This document shows, piece after piece, positions 1-8,654 of a stretch of 64,000 nt of DNA. This DNA comes from Larkinella rosea (GTDB lineage: Bacteria > Bacteroidota > Bacteroidia > Cytophagales > Spirosomataceae). Numbering within the stretch: position 1 is the stretch's first letter; each line of letters opens with the position of its first letter. Location: contig NZ_RQJO01000015.1 in the NCBI RefSeq assembly GCF_003858635.1, positions 124,001-188,000 of the forward strand, written 5' to 3'. The position numbers and the translations under genes are program-made. The notes beneath the pieces were generated by a model. That model was given only the letters and a program-made list of their open reading frames with translations. It ran no database searches and was not told the DNA's origin.

Positions 1-2
1 TA

Positions 3-1658
3 CATCAAGCTCAAGTAAATCATGATATAGCTGAACTGGGTGAAGTTTGCTATCGGCTTGGGAAATTCTATACAGGTGTTGCTTACTATAAGACTGGCCG
101 TTATTGGTTCTTGCAATCTTTGCGCATTCGTGAGCCTCGAGGTCCATCTGCCGATTTAGTTAAGCTTTATGTTCAATTGTCTGGTAGTTCTTACCAAACG
201 TCTGGGATTGAAAAACGCAATCACTATATACGATTAGCTTTAAAAACCGCTCAAAATATTCATACACCTGACTCAACAAAAGCTTTAGAGAGTGCATATG
301 CCATGATGGGCAGGCTTCATATGGAGGCTTGCCGTCAGTCGTCAAAAAAACTCGTTGCCTATAGCGATAAACAAACGAATACACTTCTATCTATCTCGCC
401 TAGTAATTTGAATAAGGAAGAGGCCTGTGACAGCTGTTTTTATTACTACCGCTTAGCCCGTCAGAAACTTCGAGTCCTAAAAGATTTTAATGCGATAAAG
501 GATAACTTAGCCACTATTTGCTTGCTTAAAGGAGATACATTACAAGCTATTCGATACTATAAATCTCTTTGGGTAGATCAAATCCGCTTAAAGCAAACTG
601 GGGCAACGATAATAACACAGGCCAATTTAGCACAACTCTATATTTCCATTAAAAAACCCAAACAAGCACAATACTTGTTAGATGACGCTCTAAAAAAATA
701 TAATCAATATCAACTTAACTCGGCTCCACTACTTATACCTATTTATCACAACTATTTTCATTTATATAGACTAACAAAGAACTACAGCAAAGCTATTACT
801 TACCAAGACCTATCGTATGGGCATCAATTAAAAATGGTCAGTGAAGATCGCAATGGAGCGATTGAACGGCTAGGTGTTGAATACGATGCTGAAAAGCGAG
901 ATGCTGAAATCAAAAATCAACAAAAACTCATTCAAGTTAGAGATACTCGGCTCGCTGCTGAACGAAAGGTCATGTATGGTTTGTCTGGTGGTTTACTCAT
1001 GGCCATTGGTGTAGGCATCGCCTTTTATCGCCTAAACCAAAAAAATCGACGGATCAGTGAGCATAATGCTGCGCTAGTAAAAGAGCAAAACCACCGAGTT
1101 AAAAATAACCTACAAGCAGTATCTGATTTGCTCACATTACAGAAATTTCAACTAACAGATAAAGTCGCCCATGAAGCCATTACAGAAAGCCAGTTGCGCA
1201 TCCAATCCATTGAGCTACTGCATAAACGACTTTATGATAACGCTGAGCGCTTGGTGGCTGTCGAACTGAATCGCTACATTCATGAACTCGTTACCTATAT
1301 TCTTGAAACGTACGGTCTAAATTATATTGATTCAGTTTATCAGATTGACAGCATCTGGCTATCGGCGGATCAAATGCTGCCATTGGGTCTCATTTTGACC
1401 GAGACGGTCACCAATTCTTGTAAATATGCTTTTCTCAGCCATGATACTCCTAGATTAACTATACAAGCGCAGAAAACAGCGGCCACAGTTCGATTGATTG
1501 TACAGGATAACGGGCCTGGATTTAACTTGCCACAAGAGGAAGAAACAACTTATGGACTTAAACTTATAAAAATACAGGCGCAGCAGCTTCATGGAGAGTA
1601 CACATTCAGATGCGATAACGGTACACGATTTGAGTTAATCTTTACCTTAGATAATTAG
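3..1658 (+). CDS. TPR-containing sensor histidine kinase, HisKA_2 type (5' truncated by window)
   Basis: The reading frame is open back to the window edge, so the gene starts upstream; a TTG at 111 is only an internal codon. The N-terminal part is helical with TPR-like repeats. A single transmembrane helix is encoded at about 972-1032, then a HisKA_2 dimerisation box (EQNHRVKNNLQ, His codon near 1093) and an HATPase domain with N-box ETVTNSCKYAF, DNGPGF and a closing GLKLIKIQAQQLHG. Family knowledge: such kinases have a periplasmic or cytosolic TPR sensor, one membrane helix and a cytosolic kinase core, and usually pair with a LytTR or LuxR-type regulator. No regulator follows it here, so the partner may be encoded upstream. 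Whether it belongs to the mobile element is uncertain; its base composition matches it. Confidence 0.85.
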   Translation, partial: HQAQVNHDIAELGEVCYRLGKFYTGVAYYKTGRYWFLQSLRIREPRGPSADLVKLYVQLSGSSYQTSGIEKRNHYIRLALKTAQNIHTPDSTKALESAYAMMGRLHMEACRQSSKKLVAYSDKQTNTLLSISPSNLNKEEACDSCFYYYRLARQKLRVLKDFNAIKDNLATICLLKGDTLQAIRYYKSLWVDQIRLKQTGATIITQANLAQLYISIKKPKQAQYLLDDALKKYNQYQLNSAPLLIPIYHNYFHLYRLTKNYSKAITYQDLSYGHQLKMVSEDRNGAIERLGVEYDAEKRDAEIKNQQKLIQVRDTRLAAERKVMYGLSGGLLMAIGVGIAFYRLNQKNRRISEHNAALVKEQNHRVKNNLQAVSDLLTLQKFQLTDKVAHEAITESQLRIQSIELLHKRLYDNAERLVAVELNRYIHELVTYILETYGLNYIDSVYQIDSIWLSADQMLPLGLILTETVTNSCKYAFLSHDTPRLTIQAQKTAATVRLIVQDNGPGFNLPQEEETTYGLKLIKIQAQQLHGEYTFRCDNGTRFELIFTLDN

Positions 1659-1659
1659 A

Positions 1660-1851
1660 CTAATCTAATTGGATCTGAAGCGATGTCGCAAGTTTGAACA
1701 AACGGTCCTTATGAAGTCGAGCTAGGGCAATGATGGCATTTTTTATATCTGGACTTATGCAAGCGGGTGTTTTGCGGTGCATTAAAGTTGGCAAAGGACA
1801 TGCAATCGTAACCAAATCTTGAAAACGAAATTCATGTGTATGCCAATCGGT
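1660..1851 (-). pseudogene. Possible C-terminal gene remnant, antisense to the kinase 3' flank
   Basis: The minus strand stays open for 63 codons between a TAA at 1852-1854 and a TAG at 1660-1662. It has no Met near its upstream end. The conceptual peptide (for example DIKNAIIALARLHKDRLFKL) is amphipathic and looks like protein rather than random translation, but I do not recognise a family. If real, it is the tail of a gene whose front has been lost. The stretch 1659-1986 otherwise holds only an 18-bp palindrome and no supported gene. Confidence 0.25.
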
Positions 1852-1893
1852 TTATTGCTCATCGGCTTATTAATCTAGTTTATTGGAGTGTAA

Positions 1894-1911
1894 CAATTCA
1901 ACGTTGAATTG
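1894..1911. promoter_or_regulatory. 18-bp perfect palindrome upstream of the HTH gene (candidate operator)
   Basis: The sequence CAATTCAACGTTGAATTG is a perfect inverted repeat without spacer, 75 bp before the start of the small HTH protein. Its size and position fit an operator for a dimeric regulator, possibly autoregulation. Binding is inference only. Confidence 0.4.
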
Positions 1912-1986
1912 ACATTCATGTAGAGAAAGCATTAACTGCCTCTGTTCAGATTAACTGATTTTTGTTTGTCGACTAAGGAGTCAACA

Positions 1987-2187
1987 ATGCCCCAAGGCAA
2001 GCCTGTATATCCCCATCTCATGGATCGGAAAAAGGCAGCAGAATATTTGCAAGTGACAGCTGGCACTCTCGCTGTTTGGCATTCGACTAAACGACACCCG
2101 GACCTAAAAGTTCGTAAGATTGGTCGCTTAGTTCGTTATCTCAAAACAGATCTAGACGAATTCATTGACCGACACTTACGCGTCTAA
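1987..2187 (+). CDS. Excisionase/MerR-like helix-turn-helix DNA-binding protein
   Basis: A 66-aa basic protein. Its core (MDRKKAAEYLQVTAGTLAVW, then KVRKIGRLVRYLKTDLDEFI) matches the HTH_17 / excisionase pattern: a winged-helix that reads DNA, followed by the strand-turn 'GRLVRYLKTDLDEF'. I chose ATG 1987 over the in-frame TTG at 1966 because AAGGAG at 1975-1980 sits six bases before the ATG and inside the longer version. In mobile elements such proteins act as recombination directionality factors or regulators. It is the first gene of the rightward block with the Toprim-like, RadC and ArdC genes. Which role it has cannot be told from sequence. Confidence 0.75.
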   Translation: MPQGKPVYPHLMDRKKAAEYLQVTAGTLAVWHSTKRHPDLKVRKIGRLVRYLKTDLDEFIDRHLRV

Positions 2188-2193
2188 GAGCAG

Positions 2194-2224
2194 AGCCGAA
2201 ACGTTCTACGAAAACGTTTCGGCT
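2194..2224. terminator. 12-bp perfect hairpin behind the HTH gene
   Basis: AGCCGAAACGTT at 2194-2205 pairs fully with AACGTTTCGGCT at 2213-2224 across a 7-nt loop. No T-run follows, so it is either a weak terminator, an attenuator or an mRNA 3'-end stabiliser between the HTH gene and the Toprim-like gene. Confidence 0.45.
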
Positions 2225-2265
2225 CCTGTGCCCTGTATCACAATCGTTTTCCTGGAGGGAATGTC

Positions 2266-3174
2266 ATGGACAAGGACCATGCGAAGACTATACCTATTTC
2301 CGAAATCCTGGACAAGCTGAATTATCGGCCACATTGGATTAATCACACGAAAGCACTCTATCAATCTCCCTTACAGTCTGGAAGATCGTTGAGTTTTTGG
2401 GTCTATTTGAAAACCAACCGCTGGTATGATTATTCACTTGGCATTGGTGGCGATCTTACCAATCTGGCCCAGTACTATCTTAAATTCACCAACGAAAACC
2501 ATACCCTCGTAGACGCTAATCGCTGGATTACTAACCTATCTAGCCAGCGTCTTATTAAGGCCATACCACAATCGTCAGACTTAATTGGTGATCTTGCATC
2601 GCTTCAACTCAAGTCTCAAAAGCCAATTGGGTATGTGGGGTTGATCCATTACTTGGATCAATTGAGAATTCCCTTATCTATTGCCCGACGACACCTACAG
2701 GAAATTCAGGTGCAAAATTTGGTCAGTCGAAGAAGTTTCTTGGCGTTGGGCTTCAAAAATGAACAGAATGGCTTTGCCCTCAAAAACCCGTTTTTTAGTG
2801 GGTTCGTTGGTCCACGAGCCATCTCTTTTGTGCGAGCGCAAACGTGTTTGCCTAAGGCTATCCATATTTTTCAGACCTGCCTAGATTATCTAGCCGTTTT
2901 AGGTCAGTTAAGTGATCGAGGATTACAGGCCGATGTGATCATTGTTCATGAGATTTCACTACTTCCGCAAGTCACAGCCTATCTCCAGGATTACGGGTAT
3001 CGCACTCTATACAGTTGGCTCACCAGTAATCCAATCGGCGAACAGGCTCGACACGCTTTGACTCAATTCTGTCAGAGCCAAGACAGATTACGTCATGTTC
3101 CAATGACAGATGTGTTCGCACCTCACGAGCAGGTGATCGATTGGCATCGGCAGACATGGCATCGATTGGATTAA
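2266..3174 (+). CDS. CHC2/Toprim-like primase-family protein of mobile elements, Toprim residues degenerate
   Basis: A 302-aa protein starting at ATG 2266 behind GGAGGG. Residues about 7-70 follow the pattern of the CHC2-like domain of Bacteroidota mobile-element primase-like proteins (IPISEILDKLNYRP, then W-YDYSLGIGGDLTNLA), lacking the zinc-binding cysteines. The C-terminal half (about 190-290) corresponds in spacing to a Toprim domain, but the acidic residues expected in FEG and DxD motifs read FQTCLDYL and YSWLTSNPIGEQAR. Known members of the family are thought to help element replication. With these substitutions catalysis looks unlikely, so a structural or DNA-binding role is possible. 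It forms a run with the RadC gene 8 bp downstream. Confidence 0.68.
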   Translation: MDKDHAKTIPISEILDKLNYRPHWINHTKALYQSPLQSGRSLSFWVYLKTNRWYDYSLGIGGDLTNLAQYYLKFTNENHTLVDANRWITNLSSQRLIKAIPQSSDLIGDLASLQLKSQKPIGYVGLIHYLDQLRIPLSIARRHLQEIQVQNLVSRRSFLALGFKNEQNGFALKNPFFSGFVGPRAISFVRAQTCLPKAIHIFQTCLDYLAVLGQLSDRGLQADVIIVHEISLLPQVTAYLQDYGYRTLYSWLTSNPIGEQARHALTQFCQSQDRLRHVPMTDVFAPHEQVIDWHRQTWHRLD

Positions 3175-3182
3175 GGGGTTTT

Positions 3183-3656
3183 ATGGAACAACATAATCTC
3201 CTGCCTCTCTTAACGGTCAATGAAATCGAAATCAGCTATCGCAACAAAATACCATACCAAGAGCGAATACCAGTGACCCATTCCGCCACCGCTTACCGAA
3301 TTCTGCGGGCGACCTGGGATGAGACTAAGTTGGAACTGCTGGAGCAATTCAAAATTTTACTCCTGGATCGCCAAAATCACTGTTTGGCGATTTCTGATAT
3401 TGCTACTGGTGGTATGGCCGCCTGTATCGTTGATCCGAAAGTAGTTTTTGTCACTGCTCTCAAAGCCAATGCTGCTGGGATTATTCTCGCTCACAACCAT
3501 CCCAGTGCCAACCTCCAACCCAGTCCACAAGATTTGGCTTTGACCCGTAAACTCTTCTTGTCTGGTAAACTGCTTGATATTGCTGTTTTGGATCATCTAA
3601 TCGTCACCGATCGCGGCTATTACTCCTTTGTCGATGAGGGTTGTATGCCGTGCTAA
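3183..3656 (+). CDS. radC: RadC-like JAB-domain protein
   Basis: A 157-aa protein made essentially of the RadC/JAB (MPN+) metalloprotease-fold domain. It shows the JAMM signature HNHPS at residues 104-108 with the following SPQD (Asp near 117) and an upstream Glu in LELLEQF. It lacks the N-terminal helix-hairpin-helix part of chromosomal RadC, as is usual for the plasmid and ICE copies. I chose ATG 3183 behind AAGGGG rather than the in-frame ATG at 3141 inside the preceding gene. Biochemical function is not established for this family; the old link to DNA repair in E. coli was withdrawn. Such genes are common companions of ArdC and relaxases on mobile DNA. Confidence 0.85.
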   Translation: MEQHNLLPLLTVNEIEISYRNKIPYQERIPVTHSATAYRILRATWDETKLELLEQFKILLLDRQNHCLAISDIATGGMAACIVDPKVVFVTALKANAAGIILAHNHPSANLQPSPQDLALTRKLFLSGKLLDIAVLDHLIVTDRGYYSFVDEGCMPC

Positions 3657-3846
3657 ATGAGTGGATTCAACAGGGCTATTCAGCATAAAAAGCAAAGGTG
3701 TCTAATTAATGATAGGCCTTTAACGACCAAAATTGTGGCTTGGGCAGTGGATAAGCCACCCCAGTTCTGGTCGGATGATAGACACATTTTCACTCACTAG
3801 ACGATCAGATTTGACTTGATAACTAGGAACCTCTGGAGCTGTATAC

Positions 3847-4800
3847 ATGCCAAACCCGATTAGCTACAAAGCTCAACAGTCTAAACCGCATAAAACATCT
3901 ATTTCAATTACGTCTTCTTCTGAGGATATTTATTCACGAGTTACAGCCAAAATCCTAGCCGATTTGGAAGCTGGAAATCTGCTGTGGCGTAAGCCTTGGC
4001 ATGCGGGCCATTTGGCTGGTCAAGTCATGCGTCCGCTACGCGGGAACGCTGTCCCCTATACGGGTATTAATACACTCATTCTCTGGAATGCGGCCAGTGA
4101 TCAAAGCTTCTCTTCGCCCTACTGGATGACCTTCAAACAGGCTACGAGCCTTAAAGCCACGATTCGCAAAGGCGAAAAAGGCACTCAAATTGTGTATGCC
4201 GATACATTCACTAAAGAAGAGGAGGATGTTAATGGTGATCGCAAGTACAACCAAATTCCGTTTCTCAAAACGTACACCGTATTCAACGCTGGACAAATTG
4301 ATGGGTTAGCCGATGGTTTTTATAAAAGTTCGGAGGAATCCGTTGGATGTCACCAACAAACACGCGATCTGAAACTTGAGCAGTTTTTTGCTCAAACAAA
4401 AGCCGATGTTTATATAGGTTCCCAGGCATGTTACACGCAAAGTACGGATCGAATTCAAATGCCACCGTTCGAAAGCTTTGAAACTCCAACACGCTATTAT
4501 GGCGTATTAGCCCATGAACTCACCCACTGGACGAAACACCCGGATCGACTGAACCGTGATTTGGGTCGTAAAGCTTATGGTGATGAAGGCTATGCTAAAG
4601 AAGAGCTCGTAGCTGAACTCGGCGCTTGTTTTCTAGCGGCTGATTTAGGCTTTGAGCCGGTACCTGAACAGCATCATGCGGCTTATATGCAGTCTTGGTT
4701 GCACGTATTGAAAGACGATAAACGCTTCATTTTTCAAGCTGCTTCCCAAGCGCAGAAAGCCGTAGATTACATTCATCGTTTGCAACCTCGTTTTGATTAG
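3847..4800 (+). CDS. ardC: ArdC-family antirestriction protein (zincin-like metallopeptidase)
   Basis: A 317-aa protein. The N-terminal half (about 25-150) matches the ArdC ssDNA-binding domain (IYSRVTAKILADLEAGNLLW, then GINTLILW and KGEKGTQIVY). The C-terminal half is a zincin-like metallopeptidase with HELTH at residues 223-227, preceded by YYGVLAHELTHWT and followed by YAKEELVAELGACFL, whose Glu residues are the usual third zinc ligand region. Known ArdC proteins bind single-stranded DNA and protect incoming plasmid DNA from host type I restriction early after transfer. The position between radC and the relaxase operon fits that job. The 190 bp before it and 276 bp after it hold no supported gene. 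Confidence 0.9.
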   Translation: MPNPISYKAQQSKPHKTSISITSSSEDIYSRVTAKILADLEAGNLLWRKPWHAGHLAGQVMRPLRGNAVPYTGINTLILWNAASDQSFSSPYWMTFKQATSLKATIRKGEKGTQIVYADTFTKEEEDVNGDRKYNQIPFLKTYTVFNAGQIDGLADGFYKSSEESVGCHQQTRDLKLEQFFAQTKADVYIGSQACYTQSTDRIQMPPFESFETPTRYYGVLAHELTHWTKHPDRLNRDLGRKAYGDEGYAKEELVAELGACFLAADLGFEPVPEQHHAAYMQSWLHVLKDDKRFIFQAASQAQKAVDYIHRLQPRFD

Positions 4801-5076
4801 ATGATATTGAGCGTGAGAGTAGGGAGTGAATTTGAATTCGTTTGTCTACCGTCATTAAAAACCCTCTTTTGTCTGTCGTTGATAAATGCTGGCAGCTTCA
4901 TTCAATCGTCGTTGATGGCGCTTATCCCTCCTTTTAGGATCTTCCCAAAAGGCTCTGACGACTTCAGGAAAAAATAGACACTACGCTAGCTACGTATCGA
5001 TTTTTTCCTTTCGGGGAGCTTTCTCCGTCGCTCGAACGATGGGCGATTCCATCATCAACAACAAACCAAAGGAGAT

Positions 5077-5310
5077 ATGATGATGACTACCCAAAACGAA
5101 ACCAATACCAAAACCCCAACCCACACCATCTATGTCGTTGAAGGCAAAGAGGGAAATAACAAAGCCGATTGGCAAAAAATTGGCGCAGCCTGGGAGCACA
5201 GCGATAAAGAAGGCATGAATTTATCCATTAATATGCTGGGAGCTACTTACCTGTATACCAAAGGGCAGGAGGCTAGTATCACCATCCGGCGCAATAAATC
5301 ACAAGACTAA
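5077..5310 (+). CDS. Small conserved mobile-element protein, function unknown
   Basis: A 77-aa protein with a strong AAGGAG six bases upstream of three consecutive ATG codons (5077, 5080, 5083), so the exact start is uncertain by two residues. The pattern THTIYVVEGKEG, then DWQKIGAAWEHSDKEGMNL, resembles a family of short proteins next to transfer genes that carry 'W-xKIGAAWxHxDGxGF'. No function is known to me. It is the last gene of the rightward block and ends 9 bp before a strong terminator that separates it from the convergent relaxase operon. Confidence 0.65.
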   Translation: MMMTTQNETNTKTPTHTIYVVEGKEGNNKADWQKIGAAWEHSDKEGMNLSINMLGATYLYTKGQEASITIRRNKSQD

Positions 5311-5319
5311 ACTTAGCTC

Positions 5320-5352
5320 AGCCGGACAGCCACTCGCTGTCCGGCTTCTTTT
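5320..5352. terminator. Intrinsic terminator between convergent blocks
   Basis: AGCCGGACAGC (5320-5330) pairs perfectly with GCTGTCCGGCT (5336-5346) around a 5-nt loop and is followed by TCTTTT on the plus strand. It terminates the rightward HTH-to-77-aa block and may also serve the leftward relaxase operon that ends at 5366. Confidence 0.8.
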
Positions 5353-5365
5353 AAAGCAATCGCTT

Positions 5366-5764
5366 TTAGTCCTTTTTCTCCACGATTATATCTGTAATTG
5401 ATGTGTTAGTGAGTTCATCATCCAGTATGTATCGGGGATCAATCGCTATCAGTTGCCGTGGTAATTGATCGAGTAAGGCCATAAATAAGCGCTCTAATCC
5501 ATAGCCTTGTAGTAAGACCACATGCGAGGAAAAGCTTAATTTAATGTTGTTTTTCTCCGCATTAGGGTCGAACTCGCCTGTTACTAAATAGGCATAGTTG
5601 AAAAACATCCGCCGACCATCCGGCCAAATCAGACACAACTGGCGACCGTAACCTGGCTGAGGATATATATCCAGTTCACTCGTCGTTAAGGGTTCTGCTG
5701 GATCAGCCGGATTGTTTTCCTGCATCTGATCAAATCGGAGCTTAAAGCCCTGGTTCATAATCAC
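5366..5764 (-). CDS. Hypothetical 132-aa protein overlapping the relaxase gene
   Basis: I do not recognise a family. The protein is acidic to neutral, rich in beta-type segments (QLCLIWPDGRRMFFNYAYLV, then KLSFSSHVVLLQGYGLERLF), with no signal peptide or membrane helix. Its start overlaps the end of the relaxase gene by 23 bp in another frame, which suggests translational coupling and co-expression. A role in transfer or in control of the relaxase is a guess from position only. ATG at 5764 (MIMNQG) and the next ATG two codons later are both possible starts. Confidence 0.6.
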   Translation of the reverse strand: MIMNQGFKLRFDQMQENNPADPAEPLTTSELDIYPQPGYGRQLCLIWPDGRRMFFNYAYLVTGEFDPNAEKNNIKLSFSSHVVLLQGYGLERLFMALLDQLPRQLIAIDPRYILDDELTNTSITDIIVEKKD

Positions 5765-8492
5765 GGTCTTTAGAACGAGGTGGGGTAGACGACTTGCTCT
5801 CTTTGGTCGGACTCTTTTGCTGTAGATGCTGAGTTTCCCGAAGATGTTGATGCATCATGCTTAAAGTGGGATCGACATGTCCTGTCAATTCAATGGCTGA
5901 CTTTCGATCGCCGTCGCGTATAACATGTTCCAGTAGCTCCACTTTCTTATCGGTATAGATGCGTGCACGATGACGACCTCTGGAAACCGATACATAAAAC
6001 TGCTTGGCATCGGTCCCCGGAAAGGTATTAGCTGGTTGCGAAATAAACACCTCATCAACAGTTTTGCCTTGCGCTGCATGAGAGGTAATGCAATAGGCAT
6101 AGGTCAAATGACCATAGTTTGCATCCAGTCGATATTCGGCTTGACTCAACCGATTACGCAAAACCAGTTCACCCGATTTGTATACCTTGATCACATCCAA
6201 GAGTTGCCCATTATCCAATCGGGTCTTATTCAGATCAAATCCATTGCGAGTGATACGTACCTGATCGCCTTGAGATAGGGGCATCTCACTTAGTTGGAAT
6301 ACATCATAATCGATCGGCTTATCTATCGGGAGATATCTTGTTTCCTGCTGTTCACTCTCAATCGCCACACCGGCTTCCGAACAGCTTTTGACCGTCCATA
6401 CACTGCCTCGCTTGATTCCCGGTCGGTTTTGATTGAACTGGATTTTCTGATCCACCTGAAAATTTCGCCAATCACTTTTCTGGGCTTGGGTGAAATTCGT
6501 GTTTGTTAGACGTGAAACCGTAATCTCTTTTTTACCTAGTCTGTCCTCTGTTTTAAGTTTTTCCCGAATGGCTATAGTCACCTCATCACTCTGCTGATGA
6601 GTTGGGGAAACAATCAGAGCGGATTTACCTTCCCGCAGGGTCGACACATAATCTTCTACGAGCACATCATTGGGTTTCAGTGGATCGACTTCTTGAATGA
6701 ACCCTATTTGATCCAATAAAGCAAAAGCGTTTTTGACATCACCTTTTGAAAGATCTTCTACCACCTGTCGGTACGCTTCACGCTGCTGGCGATAAATTTT
6801 ATTGACCTCGGCAGTTTGGATACCGCCAACGGTGTTGAGGATACGCAAGGCGTCGCCCCGCACCACACTGGCGTGTTGGCGGGTATCGCCCCCTAAGATC
6901 AATCGCGTGTTTTGCTCGTTGGATAACTTCAGTAGCGCACTCATGTCCTGCGTACCCAATAAGCCAGCTTCATCAACCCAGAGGACTTGATCGCGTAATG
7001 CTTGTTGGAGTTTATGATCCGTTAAGAGTTGTGCCACTGTTTGGGCATGCTCAAAGCCTTCTTCTCGCAATACACCTCGTGAGGCTTGCGAAGAGGGGGC
7101 TACCACCGTCACATGCTTGCCAGCCTGTTCAATCTTGTTGACCGCTTCGCGCATTAACGTCGTTTTGCCCGAGCCCGCAGCGCCCCGAATAATTGATACC
7201 CGATGTGGTGTGGTCAGTACATGTCGAATAGCATCAGCTTGCTGGCCACTGACACTTAGCTCTGGTGTTTTCTGATACAAAGGCTTAAGCTTGCCCTGAC
7301 CCAGTCTTGCCAATTGGACCATGTGTTGCTCTTCCAACAGAACCTGCTTGGTGGTACAGAGCATTTGGCCTTTTTCTTCAATCTGGATTAGTCTCTCATC
7401 GGCCTGCAAGCAATCCGTAATTGTATCAATCGAAACCGACTGATGGCCGATGCTATGGCGGTATGCTGTGGCTAGTAATCGACGATCTTGTATCACTGAT
7501 GCGCGCTCGAAATCATGGCAGATTGCGTGATCGACGCAATTTTGTGGTTGAAGCGATTGTTTTTCTTGGGTGGACGAAAAGCGGATTGGTCGCTTGCCCT
7601 CACGTTCATCCTGTGATCCCAATTCGCCAATTTGCCGACGCCACTCCGATTTCAGCTCGCTCATAGATAAGCCCTGCTGTTTTTTGGATCTTGTGCGTGC
7701 ACCTAACTCATCCAACTCTTTGGCGCTGGTAATTCCTTTTTCTTTCGCGATACGACCGATTTCATCGGTGCGCTTGGAAAACAAATCAATCACATTCTGT
7801 GGTACACCTTCGATCTCAAACGACTTCGCAGTCCGCCTAATCTGATAGCCTTGTTGGATCAATTGGTCTGACAAGCGTTTGTGAAAACGGGCTTGATAGT
7901 ATGGCATGTCACGTTTGGTGTCGCGGAATTGAGCGGCTTTACATTCTTTTTCCGTTTCGTCCCAGGTGGCGTTAAACACAAAGCAATGTGCATGCAAATG
8001 GGGGTCAGGCACATGCCCATCTACGGGTCTGGCGGTCTGGTGGATAAAATCTGTCCAGACCAGCTCGCCCGTCAGTCGATCGCCATAAACATTCCCCTTG
8101 CGCACACGCGTTTTACTGTCAGTTTCCAAGTCAAGCATGGTAGCTCGGACGGCCTCTTCAAAAGCTTTCTGGATGTGATTATCTTGGCTCAGCGCATGGA
8201 GGATGCTAACGGATTTCGGACAATGAAAATTAATGTCGTAGCCCGTCGTTCGTTCCTCTTTCGTGCGAGGTGTTAATGAGCCACCTGTCCCTGGATGAAC
8301 ATTGTCGCACAATTGATAAAACACAGATTGCGTGATGGGGCCGTCGATACCTAAGCGCTTTGCTAATTTGCCTTGTACATATCCTTTTGTTTCTTGGTCA
8401 TTTCCGGATAGATAATAATCAGGCTTCGCCAAAGCCTCGGTAAAATAGGCTTTGGCGTGAGCGGCTGACTTGCTTTGGATCATCCGGATCAT
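5742..8492 (-). CDS. MobF-family conjugative relaxase-helicase (TrwC/TraI-like)
   Basis: A 916-aa protein that would nick the element at oriT, stay covalently bound to the 5' end and unwind the DNA for transfer. The N-terminal TrwC relaxase domain has candidate catalytic tyrosines at 26-27 (KPDYYLSG) and the metal-binding three-histidine motif HLHAHCFVFN at 165-174. The C-terminal half is an SF1 helicase of the RecD type: Walker A RGAAGSGKTTLM near 437-444 and Walker B LWVDEAGLLG near 505. Residues about 840-880 carry the last helicase motif (YVSVSRGRHRARIYT). The length is near that of TrwC, shorter than F TraI. It lies downstream of the membrane and coupling protein genes on the same strand. 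Confidence 0.92.
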   Translation of the reverse strand: MIRMIQSKSAAHAKAYFTEALAKPDYYLSGNDQETKGYVQGKLAKRLGIDGPITQSVFYQLCDNVHPGTGGSLTPRTKEERTTGYDINFHCPKSVSILHALSQDNHIQKAFEEAVRATMLDLETDSKTRVRKGNVYGDRLTGELVWTDFIHQTARPVDGHVPDPHLHAHCFVFNATWDETEKECKAAQFRDTKRDMPYYQARFHKRLSDQLIQQGYQIRRTAKSFEIEGVPQNVIDLFSKRTDEIGRIAKEKGITSAKELDELGARTRSKKQQGLSMSELKSEWRRQIGELGSQDEREGKRPIRFSSTQEKQSLQPQNCVDHAICHDFERASVIQDRRLLATAYRHSIGHQSVSIDTITDCLQADERLIQIEEKGQMLCTTKQVLLEEQHMVQLARLGQGKLKPLYQKTPELSVSGQQADAIRHVLTTPHRVSIIRGAAGSGKTTLMREAVNKIEQAGKHVTVVAPSSQASRGVLREEGFEHAQTVAQLLTDHKLQQALRDQVLWVDEAGLLGTQDMSALLKLSNEQNTRLILGGDTRQHASVVRGDALRILNTVGGIQTAEVNKIYRQQREAYRQVVEDLSKGDVKNAFALLDQIGFIQEVDPLKPNDVLVEDYVSTLREGKSALIVSPTHQQSDEVTIAIREKLKTEDRLGKKEITVSRLTNTNFTQAQKSDWRNFQVDQKIQFNQNRPGIKRGSVWTVKSCSEAGVAIESEQQETRYLPIDKPIDYDVFQLSEMPLSQGDQVRITRNGFDLNKTRLDNGQLLDVIKVYKSGELVLRNRLSQAEYRLDANYGHLTYAYCITSHAAQGKTVDEVFISQPANTFPGTDAKQFYVSVSRGRHRARIYTDKKVELLEHVIRDGDRKSAIELTGHVDPTLSMMHQHLRETQHLQQKSPTKESKSSTPPRSKDRDYEPGL

Positions 8493-8654
8493 TGAGGTGA
8501 GGATACAAGCGTTAAGCCAAAGAGCAGACGAATTTTGCGTTTGCTTAAGCTACGTATATCAACAGCAATCAGTGGTCTGAGCTGTGCGATACGGCTTTTC
8601 TGTTATGTCTAAAAATTTCATCAGACATCTTCCCTAAGCACAGCTTAGAGTTGA

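Noticed and set aside
4855-4980. Minus-strand open stretch of 42 codons between ardC and the 77-aa gene
   Set aside because: The peptide looks protein-like but has no start codon, is short and matches nothing I recognise; too weak for a feature.
8493-8654. Possible oriT between the membrane protein and relaxase genes
   Set aside because: Only weak inverted repeats (TTAAGC/GCTTAA) and no recognisable nick-site motif; position alone is insufficient.
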